Assembly: GCA_018340375.1 (NCBI GenBank)
Contig: JAFFJZ010000041.1
Location: 1,798,001-1,862,000 of the forward strand
Length of the DNA: 64,000 nt
Origin: Gonatopus flavifemur
Taxonomy: Eukaryota > Arthropoda > Insecta > Hymenoptera > Dryinidae
Reading direction: 5' to 3'
In this document: one piece after another, positions 37,028 through 48,834 of the stretch
How positions within the stretch are numbered: position 1 is the first letter of the stretch
Layout: every line of letters begins with the position of its first letter
Notes under the pieces: model-generated
The model's input: only the letters and a program-made list of their open reading frames with translations
Told to the model about the DNA's origin: nothing
The model's database searches: none
Position numbers and translations under genes: made by a program

Positions 37028-37119
37028 TAGGTCGCTTACATGGAAAGCCGGCCATGTTCATCAGCCAACGGTTGATCCCATGGCGCGAAAAGACATTCTC
37101 TGAATATTCTATCAACATT

Positions 37120-37875
37120 CCCAGGTAGTACACGCACGTTCTGAGAATGTTCTGAGAATGTATGTTGTGGATATTCGAATATTCTATGGACATTCTTATC
37201 ACGTGCGAATATATTCTACGCACATTCTCAGAATGTTTGAATGAGACTGTTTTCAAATATTCTCAGAATACATTGCTACGAATATTGTAGGAATATTAGA
37301 AAAAAAATGCTGTTAAAATAAAAATTCACGTCAATGTAAACTTCTGCATGTCACCGAAAACTACTTCACAATCAATTTTTTTGATCAATCAACATCTGTA
37401 ATCATGAATTGTTAGTAATATTATGAATTCACATGGATGAATGAGATACTTATGATCGCAACAAGCAATCATAGTATAAACGGCATTTCTTAATATTTTA
37501 TTACACTTTTGAGGATTATTTTTCACACATGGCACTTTCAGAGAACATCTGCGATATTAAAATGCACCTTTCATCAATTAATAATAATTTTCCAAATACG
37601 AATCAAAATAATATATTATCCAAAGGTCTGTAGCCTGTCAACAACATTATCCGCCATCACTGAATCCATGTCATCACGATACTTACTCATCAATCTCCCC
37701 ACAAACTTTGTAAGCATAGTGTACGAACGTTCCTAGAATATTCGAAACAGTCTCATTCAAATCTTCTAAGATTCTTCTATGAATATTTACGAACTTCAAC
37801 GCTTATTATGAGAATATCCGATCAAGTGCATTTCACGGATGTGAGAATATTCTCAGAATATTCTGTGTTACATGG
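37120..37875. repeat. CCCAGGTAGTACA element with AATATTCTGAGAATATT interior
   Basis: Left end CCCAGGTAGTACACG, right end CAGAATATTCTGTGTTACATGG. Both subterminal zones are saturated with TTCTGAGAATATTC, GAATATTCTA and GAAACAGTCTCATTC. The middle (37.3-37.7 kb) is AT-rich. A reversed partial copy of the right part lies at 49253-49500. Confidence 0.7.
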
Positions 37876-38045
37876 TTTCGTAGAATATCACGATAACCGT
37901 GGTTAAAATGAAGCGTACGACTAAGAGTGCAGGAAAAGGATTTGCGAAGTCAATTAAAAGAATATAAAAAGTTTGGAAAGCTTAATTTTGCGTCTCAAAG
38001 CGTGCATCGAGGGTGATCGAATTGTTTTTTACAACAATGTGATCC

Positions 38046-38377
38046 CAATTGATACGCTGAGAGCAAAAGTGATACTCAAATTGAACAAAAGAGCGACCAC
38101 GGAAATCTCCGAGCAAAAATGAAACACTAAAAAGCTCGAGCAAAAATGAACCAACGCACAACCCAATTCTCCACTTATGCGCTGGTTCGTTTTTGCTCGA
38201 CCTTTTCAGTGTTTAATTTCTGCCCGGAGATTTCTGTGGTCGCTCTTTTGTTCTGAATTATAGGTTTATCGTTTTTGCTCGGAACTTTTGACGTTCTATT
38301 CTTGCTCATAAAAGTTCCTGTCCTGTTTTTGCTTGACAACAATCTAAGTGTAATTTCTGCTCTCAGCCTATCAATTG
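38046..38377. repeat. Foldback element, CAATTGATACGCTGAGAGC arms
   Basis: CAATTGATACGCTGAGAGC on the left pairs with GCTCTCAGCCTATCAATTG on the right. The interior repeats GAGCAAAAATGAA and its complement TTTTTGCTCG, plus GGAGATTTC and GACCAC pairs. Target duplication not determined. Confidence 0.75.
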
Positions 38378-39625
38378 AGTTTCTAGAAGCGTGCTAGCAC
38401 TTTCTGCCACTTTCAGTTGGCGCGGATTACACTGTCCGGGCATTCTGTAGTTGAAAATTCCCGGATGGGCGGGATTCCCAATTTCGCATGCTCCCTTAGA
38501 ATCCGTGTGACCCTTCAGGCTCCTGCTCGGAACCTCTCAATTACCAGCTTGGGACCTTTCCGGTTTCCGCCTGGCAGGTTCCGGGCGGGAATCTGAGTCC
38601 GCATGTGAATTGGGGAATCCCAGTTTGGCTTAAATTGACTGCGTCTTAATTTGAAAACCGACTGAAATCCAGCTTTTCCCATTGTACCGACGATTTTTTT
38701 GTGCTTCCTTCGCACTGAAAATAATCCACTTCTGACTGCGTCTAGTCATGAGACGATCTGAATTCGAGATTTTCTTTTTACAGTGTAATTCGACAAACAT
38801 TATTCTCACGCTTGGAGGACGTTATTTTTTCCACCAGGGGAAACTGTTTCAAACATCCTAGGAACGTTCATAAAACGCTGTGAGAACCTTCTATGGATAT
38901 TCTATGAATATTTCAAACAGTCCCATCCATAAGTTCTACATGGTAGTTTGATATATCCTTTATATCTTATCGGAATATTCTAAATACGTTTCTTCTTCGC
39001 GGCTATCAGCATATTCCCAAAATATTCTGAAGGATCGATGTCTCATCGATGGTGGCACTGTACGGAACTATCGATTTCATTTTTTCTTTCATTAAAATTT
39101 TAAATGCGGTTGATTGCAAGAATATTTTCTTTCGATGTAGATTTAATATAATCGATAATAGCCTGGGAAACGTGATGTAAATTTAAATAGATCTAACTTC
39201 GTAGGTCTAAACAGTTCTGATTCTTGTCGGAATTCAAATCTCCACAAACCTAAGTGCCAATATATCTTCTAACACGTGAATGATTTCCCAAATGATTCGT
39301 AAAAAGCTGACAATTAAATCATCTCAACGCACTATTCTAAACTATCAAATCTTATCTCTCGATCATCCCTCAAATTCACAACCGCGAGTGATTCGATAAT
39401 ATTATTCAAAAGTTCTAACGTACGCGTGTCTTATGCGAAAATGTTGGAAAAAAAATAATTAATCGAATCGAGCGTAAAGTCTTTTTTCTTTCGTATTTAA
39501 TTTTTCATCTCATTTATTGTCGCCAATTCATACTTCAACGATAAATTGAAGGAATATATAATGAATCTAAATAAGTAAAACATAGAGAATTTACCGATTC
39601 AACTGTAACATACCGCTTATTACTT

Positions 39626-39690
39626 TGTGTGTGTGAGAGAGAGTGTGTGTATATATACATATACCTATATATATATACATATAATTTTAA
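39626..39690. repeat. Compound microsatellite GT/GA/TA
   Basis: GTGTGTGTGAGAGAGAGTG followed by TATATATACATATA-type repeats. Confidence 0.9.
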
Positions 39691-40191
39691 ATTCAATATA
39701 AAATGAATAAAAAAAAAATTGTCGATAAATGTTATTTTTGTTTCTCTCCTTCAATGATAAAAATCAGAAAGAGAACGCTTTCAACGCGAGTATGCGAAAG
39801 GTTGTGGAGCGGGTAATTTATTTTATATAATTCATGTGTTGTACGGAGACACGCGAGCGCATACCAACTCGAAAGGTATTTATGTATGTATTATATATGT
39901 TTACTACTACGCGGATGAATATTTTAATATTACATATTTATATCTAACACTGACATAACTTGTGAAAGTGATAATTTAACTTTGAGGCTGAATTCTGTTC
40001 AACAAATTTTCCATTTCTCCTAACTTGTATCGTTCGATAACGTGCCTGAGTTTAGTCATTGACGTTGATAACCAAAACCACTGTGCGTGGCTTGTTATGT
40101 GAAAGTATGAGGGGAATAAAAGATGTTAATATTGAAGATTAGTTGGAAAACATATATAACAGAATTTTCATATACTTATAGTAAAATTGAT

Positions 40192-40216
40192 ACATATATA
40201 TATATATATATATATT
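40192..40216. repeat. TA microsatellite
   Basis: An uninterrupted TA run of about 12 units. Confidence 0.9.
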
Positions 40217-40382
40217 ATGTTGTTATATTTTCACATACGATGAAAAGAATAAAATATGTATGATCATGATGAAAATGGCGTGTAATAGTTGTAATTTAAT
40301 ATTATTTCAAAATTGATCGAAGAAAACCCGGGTGACTTTCTACAAATAACATTTTGAAAAAACCAAAGGGGGGAACAACCTA

Positions 40383-40832
40383 ACCACTGTTGATCTATAA
40401 TATACGCTGGATGGTGCATAACTCGCCGAACGTGTTCCACTTAGAAAGCTATATATATCGGTGGAATTGCCCCTATCCAACGGAATGTAATAGAATCAAC
40501 CAATCCTGCGCGGCTGTTGATCAGAAAGACGGAGGAATTGCCCCTTCATAGCGGCGCCCTGATGGGAACCTGGGTGCCTGATTGAAGCTACACTGAGAAA
40601 AAATGCAGTGGAGCCAACCGCATATGAGTTTGGATACGGCGAATCGCGCCGCGAGGTTGACTCAACTGAATATCGATTGAAGTAAATGCTCATTCGGTCA
40701 TTTCAATCGATATTCAGTTGAGTCAACCTCGCGGCGAGATTCGCCGTATCCAAACTCATATGCGGTTGGCTCCACTACATTTTTTCTCAGTGTATGGTAT
40801 GCACTATCCAGTGTATATTATAGATTAGTGAA
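40383..40832. repeat. MITE with ATCTATAATATAC arms hosting a nested palindrome
   Basis: ATCTATAATATACGCTGGAT on the left pairs with ATCCAGTGTATATTATAGAT on the right, extended by GGTGCATA/TATGCACT. A complete CACTGAGA palindrome (40591-40792) is inserted in it. Confidence 0.7.
40591..40792. repeat. 202-bp near-perfect palindromic CACTGAGA MITE
   Basis: CACTGAGAAAAAATGCAGTG at the left, mirrored at the right, TA on both sides (40589-40590, 40793-40794). Almost the whole element is a hairpin, including GAGTCAACCTCGCGGCG and its complement. The very few mismatches indicate youth or gene conversion. Confidence 0.9.
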
Positions 40833-41180
40833 CCTAACGCTATGAATGGGTGATCGAAGTATTCAACTATGGGTGACTAAGAAGACGAACTGAAAATTAT
40901 TTGGCGGTAGAGTATGTCAAGCCCTAAAAATCATACGCCCGAATCTCAGAAACCCGAAAGGATATCCCTGGTTAAAAAAATCCATAGAATCTGACGGAAT
41001 GAGATTTATTGGGATTTGGTTAGAACATTGTGCAAGCTTCAATCAGATTTGGTAAGATTCAATCAGAATCACATTGAAAGAATACACACATTTGATTAAA
41101 TCCCATTGAAAACAGTTGAATAGGATTTGGTCAGAACATTGGGCAAGATTCAATGAGATTTGGCGAGAATCAATGGGTTT

Positions 41181-41327
41181 GTTCTAATGCATTTGTTACA
41201 ACGTACTTTTAACGCTCGGGGCTCGTGCAGTTAACGCACGAGACCATGCTTTTTGGGTATGTGTCACATGCTTCCTAAGCATGGTTACCGAGCGCTGGAA
41301 GCACGTTATGACAAATGCATTAGAAAC
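41181..41327. repeat. Hairpin MITE, TTCTAATGCATTTGT arms
   Basis: GTTCTAATGCATTTGTTACA on the left pairs with ATGACAAATGCATTAGAAAC on the right. CGCTCGG/CCGAGCG and GCTCGTGC-type inner pairs extend the stem. Confidence 0.75.
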
Positions 41328-41550
41328 TTTAGTGCGTCAATACTTCTGCAGTATGCTTTTTCTCTCGGTGCAGGGATATGCCCGAATGTCCGCCCAGTAA
41401 ACATTTTCCCACTCAACATTTGAAATATTCATCATATTATCTAAATAATATCATAATGTTCTCTAATGAGTTGATTTCTGAAATCTTTCTGATGCCTCTC
41501 CCATGGGGTCTGGAAGTTATCAGAAAGTGATCCAAGTTTACTTTCTGATA

Positions 41551-41758
41551 ACCCGAGGGAAAAAAATGAGATTTAATCAGACACAATTAGATAAAATTTG
41601 ATCTGATTCAGATAAAATTATATATATTTCAGATGAAAGTTGATCTGATTAGATATAATGACAGTCTAGTTATATCTGCTGAAAGTAGATAAATTTTAAT
41701 CATATTTCAGTTCATATCTAATGAGATCTGATTAGATCTAACATCAGATATACACTGA
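41551..41758. repeat. AGATCTGATTAGAT-rich repeat
   Basis: It starts CCCGAGGGAAAAAAATG and contains many GATCTGATTAGAT, CAGATAAAATT and ATATCTAAT words. The same words and a mirrored TTTTGTTTCCCCGGG end appear at 49.06-49.25 kb. The right limit is unclear, abutting a CACTGAGAGAAATTC end at 41757. Confidence 0.5.
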
Positions 41759-42339
41759 GAGAAATTCTTATAGTGACTGTAATTAAAACGTCGCAACTGA
41801 ATATTTTCAATGACAGCTACTAAAAATTTGAATGATTCAACTAAGCAATTATTATAGTCAATATAATCAAGCTTGTTTTCGTATTGAATTGTCTTTGGAC
41901 ACTTTCCTTCCTCTTAAACGTACAGGACGCGTGAGTCAAAGTTGTCAAAATTGCTACTTTAAATTGTGCAATTTACATTGTCGGGGGTCTAAAGGCTGAA
42001 TTTATTTTGAATGCGTATTTTTCTCTACAATGGGAGTGGTATCTTCACAAGGCATTCACTCTTATATGTAGAAACGTAGGAACAAGTATTGATATAGGTT
42101 ATAAATTGGAATCAAACGATATAGTTTCCCTGGTTGACATTGCGATAAAAGTGGATAAAATGTTCGAGAACAAGACGAAAATGAACCGTAGTGTCATTTT
42201 TTCAACCTTTGTCATATGATCTTCGTAGATTGTTATCTAGCTTATTATTTTGTACACATTTATAAGTCATTTTAACCAGAATTTATAAATTATCCTATTA
42301 TAATGTAGCTTACTATTAAAAAGTAGTTGTGAAAAATAG

Positions 42340-43390
42340 TCGTGTGTATGCGCACATTTTACGAACGCGCATATTTTCCGTTCCTATTATTCGATCGTCA
42401 TGAAATTTCAATTATACAACGTTCTAGTTACGATCCGATAGTGGGCCCATATGAATTTTATCCCAATCGGTTGGAAACTGTGGACAATTTTTTTTTCGAT
42501 CCGCGTTATTTGACAATATTTTAACAGCATGCCTGTTCTGTGTCCGTATCATCCAAATGCCATAGAATTTGGAACATATTCAATTCACGAGGTGTAAGTT
42601 GTACGATATGAATTCCAGGCAAATTGGGATTGAGAGAAGGAAATGGTAAGCATTAAGGGGAGCGATCCCCGCTGATGCAACCCACGATACAAGCGTACCG
42701 ACTGAGTAAACATTTTCTCAGCAAGAATATTCTGAATTGAATTCATGAAGAAGTATGAAATTTTCAGGAATCAATATTCAATCCTTTATCTATCGCGGTA
42801 CATCGTCCGAATTTTGAATTTAGAAGAAACTTTTCTTTCTCAGTCGGTAATGAAAACGTTTTTGCGAAATTCAACATTCGGGCGATGTACCGCGATAGAT
42901 GAATGATTGAATATTGATTCCTGAAAATTTCATACTTCTTCATAAATTCAATTCAGAGTATTCTTGTCGAGAAAATGTTGACTCAGTTGGTACGCTTGTA
43001 TGGTGGGTTGCATCAGCGGGGATCGCTAGTATCCCCTTAAGCTGTGGAACAAAATTTGAAAATCTGAGAAATACCGCTATCATGCGGATATATCTCGTTT
43101 CTATCATCCGATTGTGATGGAATTATTACCACAGTTTTATGCGGTGTAGATAGTGGTCCCATTTCAGTTTTAATCTGGCCCTTAGAGGAAAAACGGGACG
43201 GGGGAATGAAACATGTTATCGAAAATTTTGATTTTGCGATCGAGCATGTCTTCGCTTCCTGTTATCCGATTGCAATGAAATTTACGCCACGTTCTAGTTG
43301 TGGTCCGGTAGTGTTTCTTCAACCAGGGATATGAAATAGAAACAATCGGCAGAGTTTTTTTTTCTATTTGTATTTCCAACGGACAAACGC
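42340..43390 (-). repeat. Modular ~160-bp repeat element, minus orientation, with nested TTAA foldback
   Basis: Read on the minus strand, this carries the modules seen on the plus strand at 61867-62823: a TTATCCGATTG..ATGAAATTT block, CGATAACATGTTTC, then a GGGACCACTA-like block. Here they appear as CCTGTTATCCGATTGCAATG, ATCGAAAATTTTGATTTTGC and GTGGTCCCATTTCAG. No protein family is recognised. The 42657-43036 foldback is inserted inside and its removal rejoins a module. Confidence 0.6.
42657..43036. repeat. 380-bp TTAA-flanked foldback
   Basis: GGGGAGCGATCCCCGCTGAT at the left is mirrored by ATCAGCGGGGATCGCTAGTATCCCC (extra CTAGTAT) at the right. TTAA lies on both sides (42653-42656, 43037-43040). 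The arms are about 170 bp. After removal, GCATTAAGCTGTGGAAC matches GCATAAAGCTGTGGTGG in the 62-kb repeat, confirming the boundaries. Confidence 0.88.
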
Positions 43391-43393
43391 CCA

Positions 43394-43611
43394 CCCGAGT
43401 AGCACAAGAACTTCTCAAATATGCTATGGTGACTCTATGAATGTGAAAGGGATGTGCGAATGAGACTATTTCGGATAAATTCGTTAAGATATTCTATGGA
43501 GGTGCATAGCACAAATTATTCGAAACAGTCTCATTTGGAGGTTCTACGCATGTTCGTAGGATTTCCCAAACTCGCTCTTAGCATTTCTAACCTCTTCTGC
43601 TATTTGAGCAA
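43394..43611 (+). repeat. GTAGCACAAGAACTTCTC element, copy 1
   Basis: It starts CCCGAGTAGCACAAGAAC and ends near CCTCTTCTGCTATTTGAG. It matches 60484-60706 over the full length with roughly ten differences by eye, same strand. The interior has GAAACAGTCTCATT and TATTCTATGG words shared with the 37-kb element. Confidence 0.75.
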
Positions 43612-43732
43612 TGAATACAATCAAGTGAAAGATTGACGCAAACAAGTTGCATAATACAAAGAAAATAGAGTACACTCATGCATAAAAATACATCTATAAA
43701 TAGTATAATTGAGCAAAATAAGACAATTTATA

Positions 43733-46705
43733 TCATTGCAATAAGCCCCTATAAAAATTTCTCGAAAAAGAGCATATACTAGAATTGAAAAAATCAAAGT
43801 GTGGTGATAGGTTAGCTTGATTACCAATACAACACATCCTTGACAACGGAGAATTGTATCCTACAGTAAAAGTAGAAAAAGGAACATCAAATGAGTCCGA
43901 AGGGTGTCTCAACAATCTTCCGGGTACACGAAAGCTCACTAATTCCAAAAAGGAAGGCAGATCAATATAACCATTGAGTAATTTGAAGAAAAACAAAGCG
44001 TCACAGCATTTTCTCCTATTGTCAAGCGTATGAAGATTGGCACACCTCGAAGCAACAGTATAGTCATGGTTACGGTAGTCCATCGGAGACCCGTTACGGT
44101 AAATGAAGTGACTCAGGAAGCGGCGTTGTACGCCCTCAATATATTTAATATCACAGTTAAAGTGGGGGCACCAAACTAGCGAACCATACTCAATGATAGG
44201 TCTAACTAAAGAAGAATACAAAGATCTAAGAGTATGCACATTATTAAAGCCAATAGAGCATCGCAATATAAAGCCGAGCATAGTATTTGCCTTACGGACT
44301 ATTGGAAGATGATGTTCCTTAAAACTAGGCTTACTATCAAAAATCACCCCCAAATCACTAACAGTATCGGACAGACGCAAGACGACATCTCCAACCCAAT
44401 AATTAAAATAGTGTCTAGTTCTACGCTTAGTAGAAAATAAAAATTGGCATTTATTACCATTAACAATGATAGAATTAGAATGACACCCTTGAACTCTATA
44501 CATACTGGAATGAGCGCTCCCTAGATTGGCGCGGTCAGAGTGATATAGTTTATTGCATGAGCAAGAGGGAGTACGACTCCCCCAACATATTTCCTACCTC
44601 TCTCTAAAACGCATTTGTTAGAAGCAGATACCATGCGCCCAACATTTATCTCTCCCTCTGACCGGTCTATATTATAGAAAATCGAGGGAGTGCGCATTCC
44701 AGTATGTTATATAGTTCAATGAATTACACCAATCCAAATTGTTATCAATATCGGACTGCAGATGAACCGCATCCATAACACAGGTGATAGGCAAGAATAA
44801 TTTAACAACATCGGCATACCACGACGTTTCAGCAAATCTAATAACCGTAGAGAGGTCGTTAATGAATAAAACAAATAACACAGGTCCAAGATGAGAGCCC
44901 AGCGGGACACCAGATGAAACATCAAAATAATCAGAACAAAACCCCTTAACTTTCACAAACTGAGAACGATGGCTTAAAAAACTAGCTACCCATCTCAATA
45001 GATCATCACAAACACCAACTTTGTGTAATTTACTTAGAAGGATATCATGGCTTACCCTATCAAAGGCCCTGCTAAGATCCAGATAGATCGCGTCAACCTG
45101 CACCTCTCTATCAATACAAGAGGACACGAACTAGGTAAAAAGGCACAAGTTCGTAACAGTGGATTTACCAGTAACAAACCCATGTTGGCTCGGATCCAAG
45201 ATAGATCTCGCTGCACCATAGAGCTTAGTGGTAACAAGACCATCAAGGATCTTAGCAAGAACATTCTGAATAGATATGGGCCTATAATTTTCAACATCAG
45301 CCTTACTTCCGTTCTCAAAGACTGGTGTTACAGAGCAAATCTTCCAGGCAGTAGGAAAGATCCTACTTGAAATCGAAAGATTGAAGATAAGAGTTGAAGG
45401 AGTAGATAGAATAAAAGCACACTCTTTGAAAATACAAGGAGGGCTCCCATCTGGTCCCGCACTTTTACTCAGGTTTGAGTTCCGAAGCTGTGCAAAGATC
45501 TCATGAGGTTGGAAAGTAATAGAATCGATTAGATTCTCTGAAAACCCACCAGGCAGGTCATAAGAGGTATTGGTATCAGCATAAGTGGAGGCAAAATATT
45601 GAGCAAAGGCATTAGCAATTCCATAACCATCACAGACAAACACATCGTCAAAAGTCATAATTGAGGGTAATTCATTGGTATGACGGGAGTTGACAAAGTT
45701 CCAAAAGGCTTTAACATTATAGCCAATACTGCCTACAACTCCTCTCATATGGTCCGCGTAGCAACGCTCCCATAAGGATTTACATTCAGCTCTGAGGTTC
45801 TGAAAGATAGAATATGCTTCTTGAGACGGTGCAAGCTTAAACAATCTATGAGCCCGCTTTTTATCTTTGATCTTTTTAATTAAATCAGAGGAGAACCACG
45901 AAGGGAATTTACTCTTACGAAAATGCCTAGTTGGCACGAACCTCTCAATGGATCTATGTAGTATATCGTAGAAAATAGATACTGTTCCGTTAACAGAACA
46001 AGCAAAGAGACCCAATCAGAGGAACCCAAAAAATTATTAATGCTAGTAAAATCTGAGTTTTTAAAGTCTTTGTAGAAGCCATACTGAGGATCAAGATAAG
46101 TTTCCCCAAGGCGAAGAGGGTTAGAGCAGAGCGAGGGAGGATGATACGCATCAACAACCACCAGAGGATCAAAGGCTCTAGACCCGGAGATGTTATCAAA
46201 AGCAGAGAATAATAAATCTAAGGTACAATTACTCGAATTAACAATATAATTCCTCTGCTTAAGACCGTGCCGACAAATAGCAGACGCAGCAGAGTACTCC
46301 AGGTTGCTCGCACCGTCATCACGCAGAAATAATAAGCTCTCTTCAGGCGGCCATAAGATACGAGGGAGGTTCAAGTCACCAACGATGTGAACCAGTACAT
46401 CCATAAAATCTTGCATAATTTCGTCAAGACAGGAAACATGATTATCATAAAGATCACAGCCGGATAACGGAGGGAAGTACGGAGTACGAAAAATGAGTTT
46501 TCCAAAGGGCCCCTCGTTTTGCAGACCGATCACATCTGTAGATGGTATAACCCTGTAGCCTGAGCTCCGATGAAGAAATGGATTCAGTCAACCACGTTTC
46601 AGTAAAGACAATAACATCATAATTGAAAGTACTAGATGCGACGGCCTGGTACAATGCAGCTAACTTAGTCCGCAATCCTCTTACGTTCTGGTAGTATAGC
46701 TTCAA
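43733..46705 (-). pseudogene. LINE ORF2: endonuclease-reverse transcriptase, broken
   Basis: An APE-type endonuclease begins LYYQNVRGLRTKL (46705 downward) with TETWL, then GDLNLP and a late DAYHPP (usual D.HHPP). Reverse transcriptase follows, with NYRPIS, LDLSRAFDRVSHD and SSGVPLGSHLGPVLF. The catalytic YADD box reads YADV: the second Asp codon is GTT at 44807-44809. Other lesions are a gap and frame change after YRCDRSAKRG (about 46510), where part of the endonuclease appears deleted, a frame change near 46015, TAG at 45128-45130, and the 44499-44709 MITE. It cannot encode active enzyme. Confidence 0.88.
44499..44709. repeat. TACATACTGGAATG MITE inserted in LINE ORF2
   Basis: TACATACTGGAATGAGC at the left and GCGCATTCCAGTATGTTA at the right, TA on both sides (44497-44498, 44710-44711). 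Removing it with one TA puts the two halves of the LINE reading frame in register just after the RT active site, which confirms the boundaries. It is the same family as the 618-bp palindrome at 50314-50931. Confidence 0.9.
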
Positions 46706-46719
46706 ATCACTCGGTTTTC

Positions 46720-47319
46720 TTATTTGTTATTGCCATCCTTGGTTTTGACAATCGATAGGACCCCATTTTTATATTTTATCTTCAAATCAGATTCACTAGC
46801 AGCAATTCGAGATAATAGCTCCTTCTTCAATTCTTTATAAAACTGCTTCTGTTTCAAAGTCTACTCCCTAGATATAATGAGGTTTTTATCTATCAACTTG
46901 GATTTGTTCGCCAACACAACACTTGCATCTCCGGAACAGCCAAAAATAAGCTTAGTAGGTCTGGGCTCATTCACATGAGCACTATGCTCCACCTTCACAA
47001 CTTGAACAGGAACCGTAGTATCAAGCACAGAAATAAGTCTCGTCTTGACTGCATCGATGGAGTTGCAATCATCTGGCAGGTTATAGACCATCGAATTAAG
47101 AGATCGTCTAGCGCTTTCATCAATCTTCTCGATAACGTTGTATCCAATATCCAGCGTACTCGAACGACTTAGATGTACAACACTTGTAGGTGCCATCTCC
47201 GATTTCAACCCTGTTACTACTTTAGGATGATATGAAGTACCACACTCACAAGCCACAGTATCCAACACAACATTTTTGTGACAATAGCCACATTCAGTAG
47301 GCACATCCACGTTGCTCAT
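46720..47319 (-). pseudogene. LINE ORF1 with PHD-like zinc finger, one nonsense codon
   Basis: Starts with ATG at 47319. Residues about 10-33 have C-x2-C, then C-x-C and YHP, a PHD-like finger common in ORF1 of jockey/CR1-group elements. A mid-region LPDDCNSIDAVKTRL resembles the start of an RNA-binding fold. TAG at 46861-46863 interrupts it, and the frame then continues in phase for 46 codons, ending NGVLSIVK.. and TAA at 46720-46722. This is the normal ORF1 C-terminus of such elements. The product is a nucleic-acid chaperone in active relatives. Confidence 0.75.
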
Positions 47320-47473
47320 TTGTATACATTTTTTATAAGTTTTTTCTATAAATTTTATAAAAGCATCAATCTGAGTTATTTCTGCAACATATTTTATCTG
47401 AAGACTGTGTATGAAGTTCTTTTATGAATGATATCATTTATTTCTTAAACGTCAGAAAAGAAATATCTCTCTG

Positions 47474-47577
47474 GTGAAAATTGCTGTTAAAGACAACAAA
47501 TTGAATTTTTTAGCGATTTTCATCCGGTTGTTACCAGTTTCTGATACATTTTAACTGTTCTTAACAGCAATTTTCAA
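47474..47577. repeat. Small inverted repeat GAAAATTGCTGTTAA
   Basis: TGAAAATTGCTGTTAA on the left and TTAACAGCAATTTTCA on the right form a perfect 16-bp pair about 70 bp apart. Confidence 0.6.
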
Positions 47578-47648
47578 CAAGATTAATTACTGAGTGATAT
47601 TTTTTTGACATTAAAATGGAAAAATGAGACATATGGAAGTTATGTATA

Positions 47649-47929
47649 CCCATACAGCACAAAAATCCCCGCAAAGAGCTCCCGTTATGACAGTCAACAT
47701 GAATTCATTATGAATAGTTTGAATTCAAAATGAACTCTTGACGAATAACTTAATCTTCAGAAAGAATTCGTATCACGAATTCATGAAGAACTATTCAGGC
47801 ATCCAACATGTATGCATTTTGAATTCATTGAGTTCATATTGAATTCATTTCTACCATCATAACGGGGACTGTTCAAGGGGTTCTTTCAGAAGTTTTTGTG
47901 AATCCAAAATGATCATTTTACTGTCTGAG
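47649..47929. repeat. CCCATACAGCAC element with GAATTCAT-rich interior
   Basis: CCCATACAGCACAAAAATCC at the left and ATTTTACTGTCTGAG at the right, TA on both sides (47647-47648, 47930-47931). The interior repeats GAATTCAT, ATGAATTC and GAATTCAAA. Confidence 0.8.
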
Positions 47930-48139
47930 TAGTTTCCCACAATAGTGCCAAGTGGGAAAGCATAATCTGTTCGCGTGAGGATGAATCATAATCGATGTTC
48001 CATATATTGGATAAAATCAAACCTTGATTATAAATTTAAAAATCTCTAGTTTCAGTTACTTTTGTGTATTGTTATTATATAATTGTATTGTATGTAGTAT
48101 TTATTATAATAATGTCATATATGATTGTATTATTATTAT

Positions 48140-48396
48140 CTCTGACAGCAAAAGTTGCAGAGCAACTCCTGCTTCAGTTTTGCTCCACCAGTTTGTGTTT
48201 CATTGTTGGAGGATTGTTTGATCTCACGTGTCATATCTCCATATATCCAAACATCTTCGCAGCAACATGACAGCAGCTTCCAAGTTTGCTGCATGTTGCT
48301 GCGCATTTGGCGACGCAACCTCCCAGCAACTTCCCAACAACGGTTGCTTCGTGTTGTTGAGAAGTCGTGAATTTTTCTAGCACTTTGCTGTCTGGG
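48140..48396. repeat. CCCAGACAGCAAA element with GTTGCTG-rich interior
   Basis: CTCTGACAGCAAAAGTTGC at the left and CACTTTGCTGTCTGGG at the right, AT on both sides. The interior repeats GCAACTTCC, GTTGCTGCG and GCAGCAACATG. It is the same subfamily as 36788-37027. Confidence 0.78.
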
Positions 48397-48445
48397 ATGT
48401 AATCTCAATCAAAGATGAATTCAGATGATACTGACGGCGCGGCAG

Positions 48446-48582
48446 CAGTGCCGTCTTTATAAATTCTTCTTCCTTCTTCAATCGACGTGTAACAAAAGAC
48501 AGCCGATGGGCAGTTGCCCATATGCTGTCCTTTGTTACACGTCGAATGAAAAAGGACAGAGAATTTGTAAAGACGGCATTGT
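48446..48582. repeat. Hairpin repeat, GCCGTCTTTATAAATTC arms
   Basis: GCAGTGCCGTCTTTATAAAT pairs with AATTTGTAAAGACGGCATTG. Inner CGACGTGTAACAAAAGACAG pairs with CTGTCCTTTGTTACACGTCG, and GATGGGCA with TGCCCAT. Confidence 0.8.
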
Positions 48583-48606
48583 GTAGCAGTAGCCAAATGG
48601 TTTATG

Positions 48607-48720
48607 ATAAACTGCGGGCAAATGCTTCAATTTAATAAAAAAATATCGCTCTGTACAGCACTTCTACTTGGATCAGAGAAGTGATGTACAGAGTGATATT
48701 CTGATTAAACTTGCACTTGA
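48607..48720. repeat. Partial ATATCGCTCTGTACAG foldback
   Basis: AAATATCGCTCTGTACAGCA pairs with TGTACAGAGTGATATTC, and the left outer arm CTGCGGGCAAATGCTTC matches 12.66 kb. The right outer arm is not matched. Confidence 0.6.
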
Positions 48721-48834
48721 AACGAAACGAAATTCTGCACACGTGCCTGATAAGAATTCGAAAATTTTCTCGGGAATTTCATAATTTTCCAATATGAGAA
48801 ATTTCAAAAAACTGTCACAATATTTTTACATTAA

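Larger units (their letters stand above)
38378..40382. other. Non-coding stretch with a degenerate GAATATTC repeat and microsatellites
   Basis: 38845-39010 repeats GAAACTGTTTCAAAC, GGAACGTTC and TATTCTATGAATA, resembling 37.1-37.9 kb. The rest is AT-rich single-copy-looking DNA with no gene seen. Confidence 0.5.
43612..47330 (-). mobile_element. Non-LTR retrotransposon, jockey/CR1 group, defective
   Basis: It reads on the minus strand: ORF1 with an N-terminal zinc finger, then an ORF2 with endonuclease and reverse transcriptase and no RNase H. It is close to full length in layout but carries nonsense codons, frame changes, a partial endonuclease deletion, an active-site substitution and a nested MITE. 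The 3' UTR runs into 43.6 kb. I cannot delimit the target duplication. Confidence 0.85.

Noticed and set aside
42007..42219. 70-codon plus frame
   Set aside because: No domain, no homology recognised, and located in repeat-rich DNA.
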